From NCBI RefSeq assembly GCF_038396765.1, contig NZ_CP150096.1:1781001-1845000 (forward strand): a stretch of DNA of 64,000 bases. The letters are read 5' to 3'. The notes beneath the pieces were generated by a model, which was given only the letters and a program-made list of their open reading frames with translations, searched no databases and was not told the origin of the DNA. Positions within the stretch are counted from its first letter, which is position 1. Every line of letters begins with the position of its first letter. The position numbers and the translations under genes were made by a program. Source of the stretch: Chitinophaga caseinilytica. GTDB lineage: Bacteria; Bacteroidota; Bacteroidia; Chitinophagales; Chitinophagaceae. Of the stretch, positions 18,134-28,093 are shown in pieces.

Positions 18134-18945
18134 ATGATAGAACTGAAAAATATCCGCAAAAGCTTTGGAGAAAAGGAGATACTGAAGGATGTGTCCGCCA
18201 CGATGGAGGCCGGGAAAACCAACCTCATCATCGGCGCCAGCGGCAGCGGCAAAACAGTGCTCATGAAATGCATGGTGGGCCTGATCCCGGTCGATAGCGG
18301 CCAGGTGCTCTATAACGGGGAAGACTTCACCGCCATGGACGATAACGCCAAAAAGCCCATCCGCCAGGCCATCGGCATGCTATTCCAGGGCTCCGCGCTC
18401 TTCGATTCCATGACCGTGGAGCAGAACGTCATGTTCCCACTCGATATGTTCTCCAGCATGAGCTATAAGGAAAAACGCAAGCGGATGCAGGAATGCCTGG
18501 ACAGGGTAGAGCTCAAAGACGCGAACAAAAAATTCCCGGCCGAAATCAGCGGCGGGATGAAAAAAGGGTCGGCATCGCCCGGGCGATCGTCCTCAACCCG
18601 AAATATCTGTTCGTGGACGAGCCCAATTCCGGCCTCGATCCGCAAACTTCCCTCGTGATCGACAAACTCATCAAGGATATTACGATCGATTATGATATTA
18701 CAACCGTGGTGAACACCCACGACATGAATACCGTGATGGAAAGCGGGGACCATATTGTTTACATGCACCAGGGGAAGAAGCAGTGGGAAGGCAGCAATGA
18801 AGACATTATTTTCAGCGAAGACAAGCTGCTGAACGATTTTATCTTCGCGTCCGAATTCTTCCAGGACATCAAGGAAATGCGGAAAACGGAAGCTTTCCGC
18901 GACAAAAAATGGCGGCATAAAGGGGGAGAAGCGGGTAACAAATAG
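18134..18945 (+). pseudogene. MlaF-type lipid ABC transporter ATPase, frameshifted
   Basis: ATPase partner of the MlaE-type permease. Frame one (18134-18565) has Walker A GASGSGKT and the Q-loop FQGSALF and reaches the signature AEISGGMKK. The following frame holds RVGIARAIVLNPKYLFVDEP (Walker B), the D-loop SGLD and the H-loop THDMNT, ending at 18945. The two join perfectly as GGMKKRVGIAR if the six-A run at 18560-18565 had one more A; the repaired protein would be 270 aa, the normal family length. As written, frame one ends early at 18658 without Walker B. Slippage at AAA AAA or a homopolymer miscall are both possible; a dead transporter is the third option. Confidence 0.85.
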
Positions 18946-18997
18946 TTAATATTCCTCAACTAAAGCGGCTTTCCTTTTCTTTTTAGCCGCAATCCGT

Positions 18998-19005
18998 TAT
19001 TTTTG
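18998..19005 (+). promoter_or_regulatory. -7 promoter element of sucD (TATTTTTG)
   Basis: Perfect TAnnTTTG, 36 bp before the sucD start. Confidence 0.5.
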
Positions 19006-19041
19006 CCCCACCTTATCTAAAAAATAATTAAATCAGACGCG

Positions 19042-19923
19042 ATGAGTGTTTTAGTTAATAAGAACAGCAAAGTGATCGTGCAGGGATTTACCGGGACCGA
19101 AGGTACCTTCCATGCCACACAAATGATCGAGTACGGCACCAACGTGGTAGGTGGCGTAACGCCGGGTAAAGGCGGCAGCTCCCACCTGGAGCGCCCTGTG
19201 TTCAATACCGTGGCAGACGCGGTGAACGCTACGGGAGCGGATGTTTCCATCATCTTCGTACCGCCGGCATTCGCTGCTGATGCGATCATGGAAGCGGCTG
19301 ACGCGGGTATCGCGCTGGTGGTATGCATCACCGAAGGTATTCCCGTGCAGGACATGGTGAAAGCCAAAAACTACCTCAAAGCACACAATACCCGCCTGAT
19401 CGGCCCCAACTGCCCGGGCGTTATCTCCGCTGAAGAAGCCAAAGTAGGCATCATGCCCGGTTTCATCTTCAAAAAAGGCAAAGTTGGCATCGTGTCCAAA
19501 TCCGGTACGCTGACTTACGAAGCGGCAGACCAGGTTGTTAAAGCCGGTCTGGGCGTTTCCACCGCTATCGGTATCGGCGGCGACCCGATCATCGGCACCA
19601 CCACCCGCGAAGCGGTGGAACTGCTGATGAACGACCCCCAAACCGAAGCCATCATCATGATCGGCGAAATCGGCGGTTCCATGGAAGCGGAAGCTGCAGA
19701 ATGGATCAAAGCCAATCCGCACAAACCCGTTGTAGGCTTCATCGCCGGCCAAACCGCGCCTCCGGGCCGCCGTATGGGCCACGCGGGTGCCATCATCGGT
19801 GGTGCAGACGATACCGCTGCTGCTAAAATGAAGATCATGCGCGCCTGCGGCGTTCATGTGGTAGACAGCCCCGCAGACATCGGCAAACGCATGGCAGAAG
19901 TGCTCAAAGGCGTTCCTGCTTAA
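19042..19923 (+). CDS. sucD: succinyl-CoA synthetase alpha subunit
   Basis: 293-aa alpha subunit of succinyl-CoA ligase of the TCA cycle; converts succinyl-CoA, phosphate and a nucleoside diphosphate to succinate, CoA and nucleoside triphosphate. The CoA-binding Rossmann part has [12 protein letters not shown] (about 13-24), and the phospho-histidine is His247 in RRMGHAGAI. Length is typical. The beta subunit gene sucC is not adjacent, a separation that occurs in Bacteroidota. It has its own promoter and terminator, so it is monocistronic. Confidence 0.97.
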   Translation: MSVLVNKNSKVIVQGFTGTEGTFHATQMIEYGTNVVGGVTPGKGGSSHLERPVFNTVADAVNATGADVSIIFVPPAFAADAIMEAADAGIALVVCITEGIPVQDMVKAKNYLKAHNTRLIGPNCPGVISAEEAKVGIMPGFIFKKGKVGIVSKSGTLTYEAADQVVKAGLGVSTAIGIGGDPIIGTTTREAVELLMNDPQTEAIIMIGEIGGSMEAEAAEWIKANPHKPVVGFIAGQTAPPGRRMGHAGAIIGGADDTAAAKMKIMRACGVHVVDSPADIGKRMAEVLKGVPA

Positions 19924-19952
19924 TCTCCCGGTAATTCTTACCTTACATATAT

Positions 19953-19985
19953 CCCCGTTGCGGCACCGTGACGGGGATTTTTTTG
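19953..19985 (+). terminator. terminator of sucD
   Basis: CCCCGT pairs with ACGGGG around an inner stem and is followed by a run of seven or more T. Confidence 0.75.
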
Positions 19986-19989
19986 CCCT

Positions 19990-19997
19990 TACCTTTG
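19990..19997 (+). promoter_or_regulatory. -7 promoter element (TACCTTTG)
   Basis: Perfect TAnnTTTG, 10 bp before the ATG at 20008; the leader would be only a few bases. Confidence 0.45.
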
Positions 19998-20007
19998 CAG
20001 CGGATTT

Positions 20008-21033
20008 ATGGAAACAGTTGATTACATACTCGTAGGCCAGGGCGTAGCCGGCACCCTGCTGGGCTGGGAAATGCGGCAGGCAGGGCTGAAGATCGCGCAG
20101 TTCGACGACGGGCGGGGCGATGCCGCGTCGCGCCTGGCGGCGGGGATCATCAATCCTGTTTCCGGCCGGAAGTTCGAAGTGGCGTGGCAGTACGACGTCG
20201 TGTACCCCCGGGCGAAAGCCACCTACAGGGCCATGGAGGCGGCTTTGGGCATATCGGTGTTTACGGAGCGCGATATCTGGAACGTGTGGACCTCCGCCCA
20301 GATGCGCGACGCCTTCGCCCAGCATCCCACGCCCTACAGCATCGTTTCCCCGGCCCCGCGGTACGCCGGCCTCCTGGAAGCACCCTTCGGCGCGGGGATC
20401 GTCTCGGGTGCGAACGTAGACCTGGGAACGCTGCTGCCCGCCTGGGCCGCCCATGCCGGGGTGCGCCGCGAAACACTCGATATCCCTTTGCTTCAGTTGA
20501 CGGATAAAGGCGTGGAATACAAGGGGTTGCAAGCCAAAGCGGTGATCTTCTGCGAGGGCGTGGCCTCACCGCAAAACCCCTGGTTCGGCAAGCTCAAATT
20601 CCTTCCCAACAAAGGCGAAGCCCTCATCGTCCGCCTCCCGTTCGATACTACGGATATCATTAAGAAAGGCGTCACCCTCGTGCCCCTCGGCCATCAAACC
20701 TTCTGGGCCGGCGCCACCTTCTCCTGGGATTACCCGGACACTTCGCCCACCCCGGAAGCCCGCGCCCACATCGAATCCCAGCTCCGGCAACTGCTGAAAA
20801 CAGACTTCGAGGTCATCGATCATAAAGCCGCCGTTCGCCCCTCGGGGCCAGACCGTAGGCCCATGGCGGGCTTACACCCGAAGTTCCCACAAGTGGGGAT
20901 TTTCAACGGCATGGGCTCCAAAGGCTGTTCCCTCGCGCCCTGGGCCGCCGCCAAATTCGTGGGGAACCTGGTGAAAGGGGAAGAAATGCCGCCGGAAATA
21001 GACATTACACGGTTTTTTAATGCCTTGCGGTAG
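20008..21033 (+). CDS. FAD-dependent oxidoreductase (DAO family)
   Basis: 341 aa. The N-terminal dinucleotide-binding motif is ILVGQGVAGTLLG (about 7-19), where the usual GxGxxG carries Gln, followed by an acidic end of the second strand (DDGRGDAASRLAAGIINP). A C-terminal RPSGPDRRPMAGLHP motif (about 276-290) and a final NGMGSKG segment are typical of D-amino-acid-oxidase-like flavoproteins such as the MnmC oxidase domain. The substrate is unknown. It lies between sucD and aspS, each with its own promoter. Confidence 0.85.
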   Translation: METVDYILVGQGVAGTLLGWEMRQAGLKIAQFDDGRGDAASRLAAGIINPVSGRKFEVAWQYDVVYPRAKATYRAMEAALGISVFTERDIWNVWTSAQMRDAFAQHPTPYSIVSPAPRYAGLLEAPFGAGIVSGANVDLGTLLPAWAAHAGVRRETLDIPLLQLTDKGVEYKGLQAKAVIFCEGVASPQNPWFGKLKFLPNKGEALIVRLPFDTTDIIKKGVTLVPLGHQTFWAGATFSWDYPDTSPTPEARAHIESQLRQLLKTDFEVIDHKAAVRPSGPDRRPMAGLHPKFPQVGIFNGMGSKGCSLAPWAAAKFVGNLVKGEEMPPEIDITRFFNALR

Positions 21034-21052
21034 CATTTCCCGCGGGCTTTCT

Positions 21053-21060
21053 TATCTTTG
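21053..21060 (+). promoter_or_regulatory. -7 promoter element of aspS (TATCTTTG)
   Basis: Perfect TAnnTTTG, 28 bp before the aspS ATG. Confidence 0.5.
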
Positions 21061-21088
21061 ACCTCCTTTATTTAAAAGACAGCAAACA

Positions 21089-22843
21089 ATGTATAGATCG
21101 CATACATGTGGAGAATTGCGCATGGAACATGTGGGCCAGCCGGTAACACTGGCCGGATGGGTGCAGACCGTCCGTAAGTTACACGCGAACATGACTTTCG
21201 TTGACCTGCGCGACCGCTACGGCATCACGCAAATCTTGCTGGGCGAATCGCTCAGCGCCCAACTCGAGGCCCAGCCGCTCGGACGCGAATTCGTGATCCA
21301 GGTGAAAGGCACCGTGTCGGAAAGAACGGCCAAAAATCCCAACATCCCCACCGGTGATATCGAAATCATCGTGTCGGAATTCAAAATACTCAACAGTTCC
21401 AAAACACCGCCCTTCACCATCCAGGATGATACCGACGGCGGCGATGAACTGCGCATGAAATATCGTTACCTCGATCTTCGCCGCAACATCGTTAAACAAA
21501 ACCTCACGCTCCGCTACCGCGTAAACCGCGCTGCCAGGAACTTCCTCGACAGCCGCGGGTTCATGGAAGTGGAAACGCCATACCTCATCAAATCCACTCC
21601 GGAAGGCGCACGCGACTTCGTGGTACCCAGCCGTATGAACCCCAACCAGTTCTACGCCCTGCCACAGTCGCCCCAAACCTTCAAACAACTGCTCATGGTG
21701 AGCGGGTACGACCGGTACTACCAGATCGTGAAGTGCTTCCGCGACGAAGACCTCCGCGCCGACCGTCAACCCGAATTCACTCAGATCGACTGCGAAATGA
21801 GCTTCGTGGACCAGGAAGACGTGTTGGGCAATTTCGAGGAGATGACCAAACACATCTTCCGCGAAATCAAAGGCATCGAGTTTAACGAGCCCTTCCCCCG
21901 CATGACCTGGGACGATGCCATGAAGTATTACGGCAACGACAAACCCGATATCCGTTTCGAAATGAAATTGGTTGATCTCGGCGAAGTGGGCCGTGGCAAC
22001 GGTTTTAAAGTGTTCGACGATGCGGAACTGGTTGTCGGTATCAACGTGAGCGGTTGCAGCGAATACACCCGCAAGCAGCTCGATGAGCTGACCGAATGGG
22101 TGAAACGCCCGCAGATCGGCATGAACGGCCTCGTGTACATCAAGCACAATACCGACGGTTCCCTGAAATCGTCTGTCGATAAATTCTTCAACGAGCAAGC
22201 CCTGAAACTGTTCGCAGACCAGTGCCAGAGCCAGCCGGGCGATCTCATCCTCATCCTCGCCGGTAAGGAAGAGCGCACCCGCAAAGCCATGAGCGAGCTC
22301 CGCCTCGAAATGGGCGAGCGCCTCGGCCTCCGTAACAAAGACGTGTACAAGCCGCTGTGGGTGATCGACTTCCCGCTGTTCGAATACGCGGAAGAAGAAA
22401 ACCGCTGGGTAGCCCGCCACCACCCGTTCACGGCGCCCAAGCCCGAGCATATCCACCTGATGGACGACCTGTCGCAATACGCGAAGATCAAGGCGAACGC
22501 TTACGACATCGTGCTGAACGGTACCGAAATCGGCGGTGGCTCCATCCGGATCTTCCAGCGCGACCTGCAGGAGAAAATGTTCTCCGCGCTCGGAATGAGC
22601 AAGGAAGAGGCAGACCACAAGTTCGGGTTCCTGCTGGGCGCATTCGAGTACGGCGCGCCTCCGCACGGGGGGATCGCTTTCGGGTTCGACCGCTTCTGCT
22701 CCCTGCTGGGCGGCAGCGAAACGATCCGCGACTTCATCGCTTTCCCGAAAAACAACTCGGGCCGCGATGTAATGCTCGACGCACCGTCTTCTATCGACCA
22801 GGTACAGCTCGACGAACTGGCCCTGTCGCTCGTGAAAAAGTAA
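21089..22843 (+). CDS. aspS: aspartyl-tRNA synthetase
   Basis: 584-aa class II synthetase charging tRNA-Asp. The N-terminal OB-fold anticodon domain (about 1-110) starts [11 protein letters not shown]; catalytic-core motif 2 is [18 protein letters not shown] (about 212-229) and motif 3 is GIAFGFDRF (about 529-537); the bacterial GAD insertion domain lies between. Length is normal for the bacterial type. Whether it also charges tRNA-Asn cannot be decided here. Confidence 0.97.
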   Translation: MYRSHTCGELRMEHVGQPVTLAGWVQTVRKLHANMTFVDLRDRYGITQILLGESLSAQLEAQPLGREFVIQVKGTVSERTAKNPNIPTGDIEIIVSEFKILNSSKTPPFTIQDDTDGGDELRMKYRYLDLRRNIVKQNLTLRYRVNRAARNFLDSRGFMEVETPYLIKSTPEGARDFVVPSRMNPNQFYALPQSPQTFKQLLMVSGYDRYYQIVKCFRDEDLRADRQPEFTQIDCEMSFVDQEDVLGNFEEMTKHIFREIKGIEFNEPFPRMTWDDAMKYYGNDKPDIRFEMKLVDLGEVGRGNGFKVFDDAELVVGINVSGCSEYTRKQLDELTEWVKRPQIGMNGLVYIKHNTDGSLKSSVDKFFNEQALKLFADQCQSQPGDLILILAGKEERTRKAMSELRLEMGERLGLRNKDVYKPLWVIDFPLFEYAEEENRWVARHHPFTAPKPEHIHLMDDLSQYAKIKANAYDIVLNGTEIGGGSIRIFQRDLQEKMFSALGMSKEEADHKFGFLLGAFEYGAPPHGGIAFGFDRFCSLLGGSETIRDFIAFPKNNSGRDVMLDAPSSIDQVQLDELALSLVKK

Positions 22844-22918
22844 TTGTAAACTGACAGTTATTACCTTATGAAAGCCATATCCACAACGGGTATGGCTTCT
22901 CTTTTCAGCATACAGAAT

Positions 22919-23269
22919 ATGGAAACGACCATTCAAACCATTGCCGCCATACAGCAACTCAGCCTCGCAGACCAGGGCATTTACCAGTTGCGTTTCAATT
23001 TCGAAGACGAGTCTATCGCCCTCACTTTCGCCGTGTACGACGAAAAGTCGGACGAAGACCGCCTGTATCCTTTTGTTTTCGATCAAACGGCTGATTTACA
23101 GCTGGATATGGACCTTCGATCCTTCTACAACCTCCAGATCGAAACCTGTGAACTGATCCATCTCGACGATGGCCGTTACTGGCTGAAAATGGTGGTGTAC
23201 CAGGGGCACGGGCTCCGTACCGGGCATCTGAACTTCACTTTCGCCGACTGCGCGCAGGACGAAGCCTGA
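22919..23269 (+). CDS. hypothetical protein
   Basis: 116 aa if started at ATG 22919 (METTIQTIAAIQQ); an in-frame ATG at 22868 would give 133 aa, but the extra N-terminus is not conserved-looking. Acidic, no signal peptide or membrane helix, with alternating hydrophobic strands (IYQLRFNFEDESIALTFAVY). I do not recognise the family. It lies 75 bp after aspS and may share its transcript. Confidence 0.6.
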   Translation: METTIQTIAAIQQLSLADQGIYQLRFNFEDESIALTFAVYDEKSDEDRLYPFVFDQTADLQLDMDLRSFYNLQIETCELIHLDDGRYWLKMVVYQGHGLRTGHLNFTFADCAQDEA

Positions 23270-23429
23270 CGTTATTTTCTCCATTCATGAAGAAATCATG
23301 TTAATATGATATAATAATTCCCATGAATTATAACATATTAACATATCACTTACATTTAATCTTTCAGAATGGCGTAATATTGCGGGGTGATCCGGGAATA
23401 GTGTGGATGGGTTCATCTAAATATTTCGC

Positions 23430-23939
23430 ATGTTTTTAACCAAAAGAAAGCTGCTGTTGGGCGGGATGCTGATTTCCAGTTTGACCGTTTCGGCGCAGAA
23501 GACCCCCAAAAAGTATATTGAGCAATTTCGCCCCGTTGCAGTTACCCTCTCCCAGGAAACCGGTGTACCGGCCAGTGTCATTCTCGGCATCGCAATGCTG
23601 GAATCAGGCATGGGCACGAGTAAAAACGCCCGTTTGCTGAAAAATCATTTCGGAATCGTCGGAAAAAACAATCTCGCCAGGCGCGGTTTCACCTATCGCA
23701 GCATGTACCGCGAGTACACCAGCGACTCCGCTTCCTATCGTCATTTTACGAAAGTGGTGATGAAAAAGAAGTGGTTCGTGGCCATGAAAGGAAACGACGA
23801 TTATAATCAATGGCTCGACAAGCTGATCCGTTCCGGCTACTCTTCCGCAGGGCAGGTTTGGGTGAGCAGGGTACGGTCCATGATTAAAAAATACAAATTA
23901 TATGAACTGGATGATGCAATGAAGCTCGCCAAACTGTAG
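23430..23939 (+). CDS. GH73 glucosaminidase-domain protein
   Basis: 169 aa with an N-terminal signal peptide ending near VSA-Q (about 23). The rest is a single glucosaminidase (GH73, FlgJ-like) domain: catalytic-Glu motif AMLESGMGTSKNA (about 62-74), the NHFGIVG segment and the downstream YREYTSDSASYRHF. It cleaves N-acetylglucosaminyl bonds in peptidoglycan. The upstream 160 bp is AT-rich with no gene. It precedes two SGNH genes and an MBOAT gene on the same strand, an arrangement that suggests a role in envelope glycan modification. Confidence 0.9.
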   Translation: MFLTKRKLLLGGMLISSLTVSAQKTPKKYIEQFRPVAVTLSQETGVPASVILGIAMLESGMGTSKNARLLKNHFGIVGKNNLARRGFTYRSMYREYTSDSASYRHFTKVVMKKKWFVAMKGNDDYNQWLDKLIRSGYSSAGQVWVSRVRSMIKKYKLYELDDAMKLAKL

Positions 23940-23990
23940 ATTTGCGACTGATTGCAGCGGGAAGACCGCTTATTTCGAATATGCCGACTT

Positions 23991-25370
23991 ATGTCTTCCG
24001 GAAATAAACATCCCTATCCGCTTCTTATAACCATGGGCGCCATCGTGGGCCTGGCAGCGGTTTCGTTCCTGAAACCGGTGGTTTCAGCGGGTAATTACAC
24101 CCTTCGTCCACTCGATATTTTCGCCGATCTGCGTACACCCGCTCCCGTTACGGAAACGGTCACCGACACGGCTTTGCTGGCCGCGGCAGACACGGCCCGG
24201 AAAGCGGATTCCCTGCACAGGGCGCCCCTTCCGCCGCGGGACTATCTCACTTACCCGGGTATTCTCGACTACGGCTATACGACGGGCCCCTCCGGCGCCG
24301 GGATGCACCACTTCGTGGAAGCCCTCCGTCAACTCCGGACCGGGTCCCGCAAAAAAGTGCGCATTGCCTATTTCGGAGATTCCATGATCGAGGGAGACCT
24401 CATCACCCAGGACCTCCGCGATAGCCTCCAGGCATACTTCGGCGGCGAAGGCGTCGGGTTCGTGCCCGCCACTTCCGTCGTTTCCGGATTCAGGACCACC
24501 ATCACGCACAGCTTTTCTCCCAACTGGACCGACTATCATTTCAAAAATTCCCCGCCTGCCGGCGTGGAGCTCGGCATTTCAGGGCACGCCTTCATGCCCG
24601 CTCCCGAAAGCTGGGTGCGCTTCCAGCCCGTCAAACGGCAACGCCTCGACGAATTCGGCGAAGTGAGCCTGCTGTACGGGAAAGGCGCCGGACAGGTGAA
24701 GATCAACGACCAGCCCGCAGAACTGCACGGAAATGGTAACCTCAACGCCTACTCGTTCCTCGCCGATTCGGCCACCCGCTCCCTTACCTTCAAATTTGCC
24801 GGCGAACAGAAAGTGCCGCTCTACGGCGTTTGCTTCGAAAGCGGAAACGGGATTTTCCTCGATAATTTTTCTTTCCGCGGGATCAGCGGCATCGAGCTGG
24901 GGAAACTCAGCAGCGACATGTGGAAACAGGTACAGTCGGTACGCCCGTACGACCTGATCGTGCTGCATTACGGCGCCAATGTGCTGTTCATGCCCGAAAA
25001 CACGCGGTTCGACTGGTACGAGCGGCCCATGGAAAAGGTGGTGGATTCTTTGCGGAGGTACTTCCCGCAATCCAGCTTCCTCATCGTGGGCACGGCAGAC
25101 AAATCGTACCGCAAGAACGGGAAATACGTGACGGCTCCCGGTGTGAAGGCGCTGCTGAAAGTGCAGCACCAGTTCGCCGAAGAGAACGGCATGGCGTACT
25201 GGAACCTCTATTCCGCCATGGGTGGAGACGGGGCGATGGCGCGCTGGGTGGAAGGCGAGCAGGCGCTGGCGAATAAAGATTATACACACTTCAACTTCCG
25301 CGGGGCTTCCAAAGTGGGCGCCCTGCTGTATAAAGCGATCATGGATGAATTCAGGCAGGAAGCTATGTAG
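23991..25370 (+). CDS. SGNH/GDSL-type hydrolase, membrane-anchored
   Basis: 459 aa from ATG 23991. A single N-terminal hydrophobic anchor (about 10-27) is followed by a Pro/Asp-rich linker and a periplasmic SGNH domain with block I YFGDSMIEGDL (about 132-142) and the C-terminal DYTHFN, giving Asp and His of the triad. Related proteins (AlgX, AlgJ, PatB types) transfer or remove acetyl groups from exported glycans. The last 26 bp overlap the next SGNH gene, so the pair is translationally coupled. Substrate not assignable. Confidence 0.82.
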   Translation: MSSGNKHPYPLLITMGAIVGLAAVSFLKPVVSAGNYTLRPLDIFADLRTPAPVTETVTDTALLAAADTARKADSLHRAPLPPRDYLTYPGILDYGYTTGPSGAGMHHFVEALRQLRTGSRKKVRIAYFGDSMIEGDLITQDLRDSLQAYFGGEGVGFVPATSVVSGFRTTITHSFSPNWTDYHFKNSPPAGVELGISGHAFMPAPESWVRFQPVKRQRLDEFGEVSLLYGKGAGQVKINDQPAELHGNGNLNAYSFLADSATRSLTFKFAGEQKVPLYGVCFESGNGIFLDNFSFRGISGIELGKLSSDMWKQVQSVRPYDLIVLHYGANVLFMPENTRFDWYERPMEKVVDSLRRYFPQSSFLIVGTADKSYRKNGKYVTAPGVKALLKVQHQFAEENGMAYWNLYSAMGGDGAMARWVEGEQALANKDYTHFNFRGASKVGALLYKAIMDEFRQEAM

Positions 25371-26520
25371 ACGGGCGGTTGCCATGATGTTGCTGGCCGG
25401 CGGCTGGCTGGGCGCGCATGCCCAGAAGCTGATGAACGATACGAACCTGTACCCCGTGTACCAGGCCCTCGATACCAGCACAAATGCCATATCCATGCTG
25501 CATCTGGGCGACTCCCACGTTCAGGCCGGCACTTACCCCGATGCCGTGCGGAAAGTGCTGCAAGACCAGTTCGGTTACGCCGGACGGGGCTTCGTGTTCC
25601 CCTACAACCTGGCTGGCACCAACGGGCCGGACGGGTACAAATGGAGCAGCAATGTCCGCTGGAACGGTGAGCGGATGGTAGACCGTAACCAGGCCGAATG
25701 GCCCGGGCCCGGTGGCATTATGCTTTCCCGGGAGTTAGCACCGGCTACGGTCCAGTTTACGTCAGACAGCGCGATCGATTGGCTGCGGGTTTGGTATAAA
25801 GGGAATGATGTACCGGAAGTTGCCGGCGGATCGGTGTTTGAAGGCAGTAAAGATGCGCCGGAGCGCGAAGTTCGCATCAAAGCGGATAGCGGGATGACGG
25901 CCATGGCGATACGATTCCCCGGGATCAGCCGGTTTTACGGAGCTGTTGACGAGCGCAACGCTAAAGGCATTACTTACAGCGCCATCGGTATCAACGGCGC
26001 CCAGTTTCAACAATACAATCTTTTCGACGGTGGAGTAGCGGGTGCGGCGGGGATGCTGACGAAGCCCTTGCTCGTCATTTTTTCTTTAGGGACGAATGAA
26101 GCCTTCGGCGCAATAACAGCCGTTCAATTGAAAACGGAAATGGAAAAGACAGTGACCGCAGTTCGGGAATACGCGCCGGATGCAAAGTTTCTGTTCACCA
26201 CACCGCCCTCCGGCATGATGAAGAAGCGGTCCGTGCCTTACCGCCCGAAAGGCTCCAAACGCACGAAATACCGCACCAAATTCATCGCCGTACCCCAGGC
26301 CGCAACGGTCCGCCAGGCCATCATCGAATTCTGCCGCGAAGAAGGTCACGCCTATTGGGACCTCTTCGGCGAAATGCGGGCCGATAGCCGGTATACCCGC
26401 GCCTGGAGCCACGATCATGTCCACTTTAACGCATACGGTTACCGCCTGCAGGGCGAACAGCTCGGAAAAGCCATCCTGCAAGGGTATCGTAACTGGCAAC
26501 AAACCATACGGAAAAACTGA
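25345..26520 (+). CDS. SGNH/GDSL-type hydrolase, secreted
   Basis: 391 aa from ATG 25345, which overlaps the end of the previous gene and starts a signal peptide (MNSGRKLCRRAVAMMLLAGG, then WLGAHAQ). Catalytic blocks are LHLGDSHVQAG (Ser), SLGTNEAFG (Asn-containing block III with T instead of the usual N-D) and DHVHFNAYG (Asp/His). It is related to the upstream protein in general plan. It ends 3 bp before the MBOAT gene start, so the three form one operon. Confidence 0.82.
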   Translation: MNSGRKLCRRAVAMMLLAGGWLGAHAQKLMNDTNLYPVYQALDTSTNAISMLHLGDSHVQAGTYPDAVRKVLQDQFGYAGRGFVFPYNLAGTNGPDGYKWSSNVRWNGERMVDRNQAEWPGPGGIMLSRELAPATVQFTSDSAIDWLRVWYKGNDVPEVAGGSVFEGSKDAPEREVRIKADSGMTAMAIRFPGISRFYGAVDERNAKGITYSAIGINGAQFQQYNLFDGGVAGAAGMLTKPLLVIFSLGTNEAFGAITAVQLKTEMEKTVTAVREYAPDAKFLFTTPPSGMMKKRSVPYRPKGSKRTKYRTKFIAVPQAATVRQAIIEFCREEGHAYWDLFGEMRADSRYTRAWSHDHVHFNAYGYRLQGEQLGKAILQGYRNWQQTIRKN

Positions 26521-26523
26521 CGC

Positions 26524-28008
26524 ATGTCCCTCGACAACCTGACCTCCCTGCTCCTGTACAACGATAAGTCGCCGATACTTTTCAACAGCGGCTTCTTCCT
26601 GTTCTTCCTCGCGGCATTCCTGCTTTGCTACCAACTCGTACGCAACAGCGAACGCGGACGGGTAGCCGTTTTCAGCTTCTTCAGCCTGTATTTTTTCTAC
26701 CTCGCCTGCGGCAGCTACGTCATGCTCGTCATCATCGCCGCCATCGTGGATTTTTACCTCAGCAACCGCATCCACCGCGAAACGAAAGACAGCGTCAGGA
26801 AAGGATTGCTTTGGTTCAGCGTCATCATCAACATCGGGCTGCTGTTCTATTTCAAATACACGAATTTCTTCATCAACTGCATCAACGACCTCGCCGGCGG
26901 GAACATCCATCCCATCCAGGTTTTGCTGCCGATCGGGATTTCGTTTTACACGTTCGAGAACCTGAGTTACACGATAGATGTGTATCGCAGGGAGATCAAG
27001 CCGGTAGACAAGTTCATGGATTACTTGTTCTTCCTGTCGTTTTTCCCGAAACTGATGATGGGCCCCATTGTGCGGGCGGCAGACTTCATCCCGCAGATCC
27101 GCCGGCCGTACGTGCTGTCGAAGGAAGACGTGGGGAAAGGGATGTTCCTTATCATGAACGGGCTTTTCAAGAAGGTGGTCATTTCAGATTTCATTTACCA
27201 GCATTTCGTACAATATATTTTCGACGATCCCGCGCGCCACACCGGAATCGAGTGCCTGTTGGGCGTTTACGGCTACGCGATGGTGATCTATTGCGACTTT
27301 TCCGGCTATTCCGACATGGCGATCGGGATTGCCCGGTGGACGGGATTCGTCATCCCCCCGAACTTCGACAAGCCGTATCAAAGCAGTTCCATCACGGAAT
27401 TCTGGCGGAGATGGCATATTAGTTTGTCGAGCTGGCTGCGCGATTACGTCTACATTCCCCTGGGCGGCAACCGCAAAGGCAAGTTCCGGCAGTACGTGAA
27501 CCTGATGCTGACGATGCTCGTGGGCGGTTTCTGGCATGGTGCCAGTTGGAATTTCATATTCTGGGGAGGCGTACATGGCGGGGCTTTGGCGGTCGATAAA
27601 TTATGGGCCGGCTGGCAGAAAAAGCGGGAATGGTTGCGGGCCACGCCTTTGCGGGCGGGTTTGTGGAAAATCGGCGGCGTGCTGTTCACGTTCCACCTGG
27701 TTTGTTTCTGCTGGATATTTTTCAAGTCGGAAACTTTCGCCGGGGCCTGGGAATTGCTGGGGCAGGTGACGGGGAATTTCCAGGGGCATTTGCTGAGCGA
27801 AGTGCTGGCCGGATATCCGGAGGTTTTTATGTTGATGGGTTTGGGCTATTTGCTGCATTTTTTACCGTCGAAATGGGATGAAAAACTGTCGCTGGGCTTT
27901 TCCAACCTGCATTGGGCGGGAGCGGCGGCGGTGATGGTGCTGTTTATCTGGATGTTGAACGAGGTGAAGACGCAGGAGCCCATGATGCCGATATATTTAC
28001 AGTTTTAA
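26524..28008 (+). CDS. MBOAT family O-acyltransferase
   Basis: 494-aa integral membrane acyltransferase of the AlgI/PatA type, with about ten or more hydrophobic helices. The invariant MBOAT histidine is in GGFWHGASW (about 338-346), and the conserved EFWRRWHISLSSWLRDYVYI block precedes it (about 294-313). It supplies acyl groups across the inner membrane to periplasmic SGNH partners, in line with its position directly after two SGNH genes. The acceptor polymer may be peptidoglycan or an exopolysaccharide; no polysaccharide biosynthesis genes lie nearby. Confidence 0.93.
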   Translation: MSLDNLTSLLLYNDKSPILFNSGFFLFFLAAFLLCYQLVRNSERGRVAVFSFFSLYFFYLACGSYVMLVIIAAIVDFYLSNRIHRETKDSVRKGLLWFSVIINIGLLFYFKYTNFFINCINDLAGGNIHPIQVLLPIGISFYTFENLSYTIDVYRREIKPVDKFMDYLFFLSFFPKLMMGPIVRAADFIPQIRRPYVLSKEDVGKGMFLIMNGLFKKVVISDFIYQHFVQYIFDDPARHTGIECLLGVYGYAMVIYCDFSGYSDMAIGIARWTGFVIPPNFDKPYQSSSITEFWRRWHISLSSWLRDYVYIPLGGNRKGKFRQYVNLMLTMLVGGFWHGASWNFIFWGGVHGGALAVDKLWAGWQKKREWLRATPLRAGLWKIGGVLFTFHLVCFCWIFFKSETFAGAWELLGQVTGNFQGHLLSEVLAGYPEVFMLMGLGYLLHFLPSKWDEKLSLGFSNLHWAGAAAVMVLFIWMLNEVKTQEPMMPIYLQF

Positions 28009-28093
28009 CGGGTTTTGGGGTTGCAGGGATTTAAAAATCAAAGTATATGCGTCTTTTTTCTCATGCGTATGCACAAACGTGATAATATTCGAG

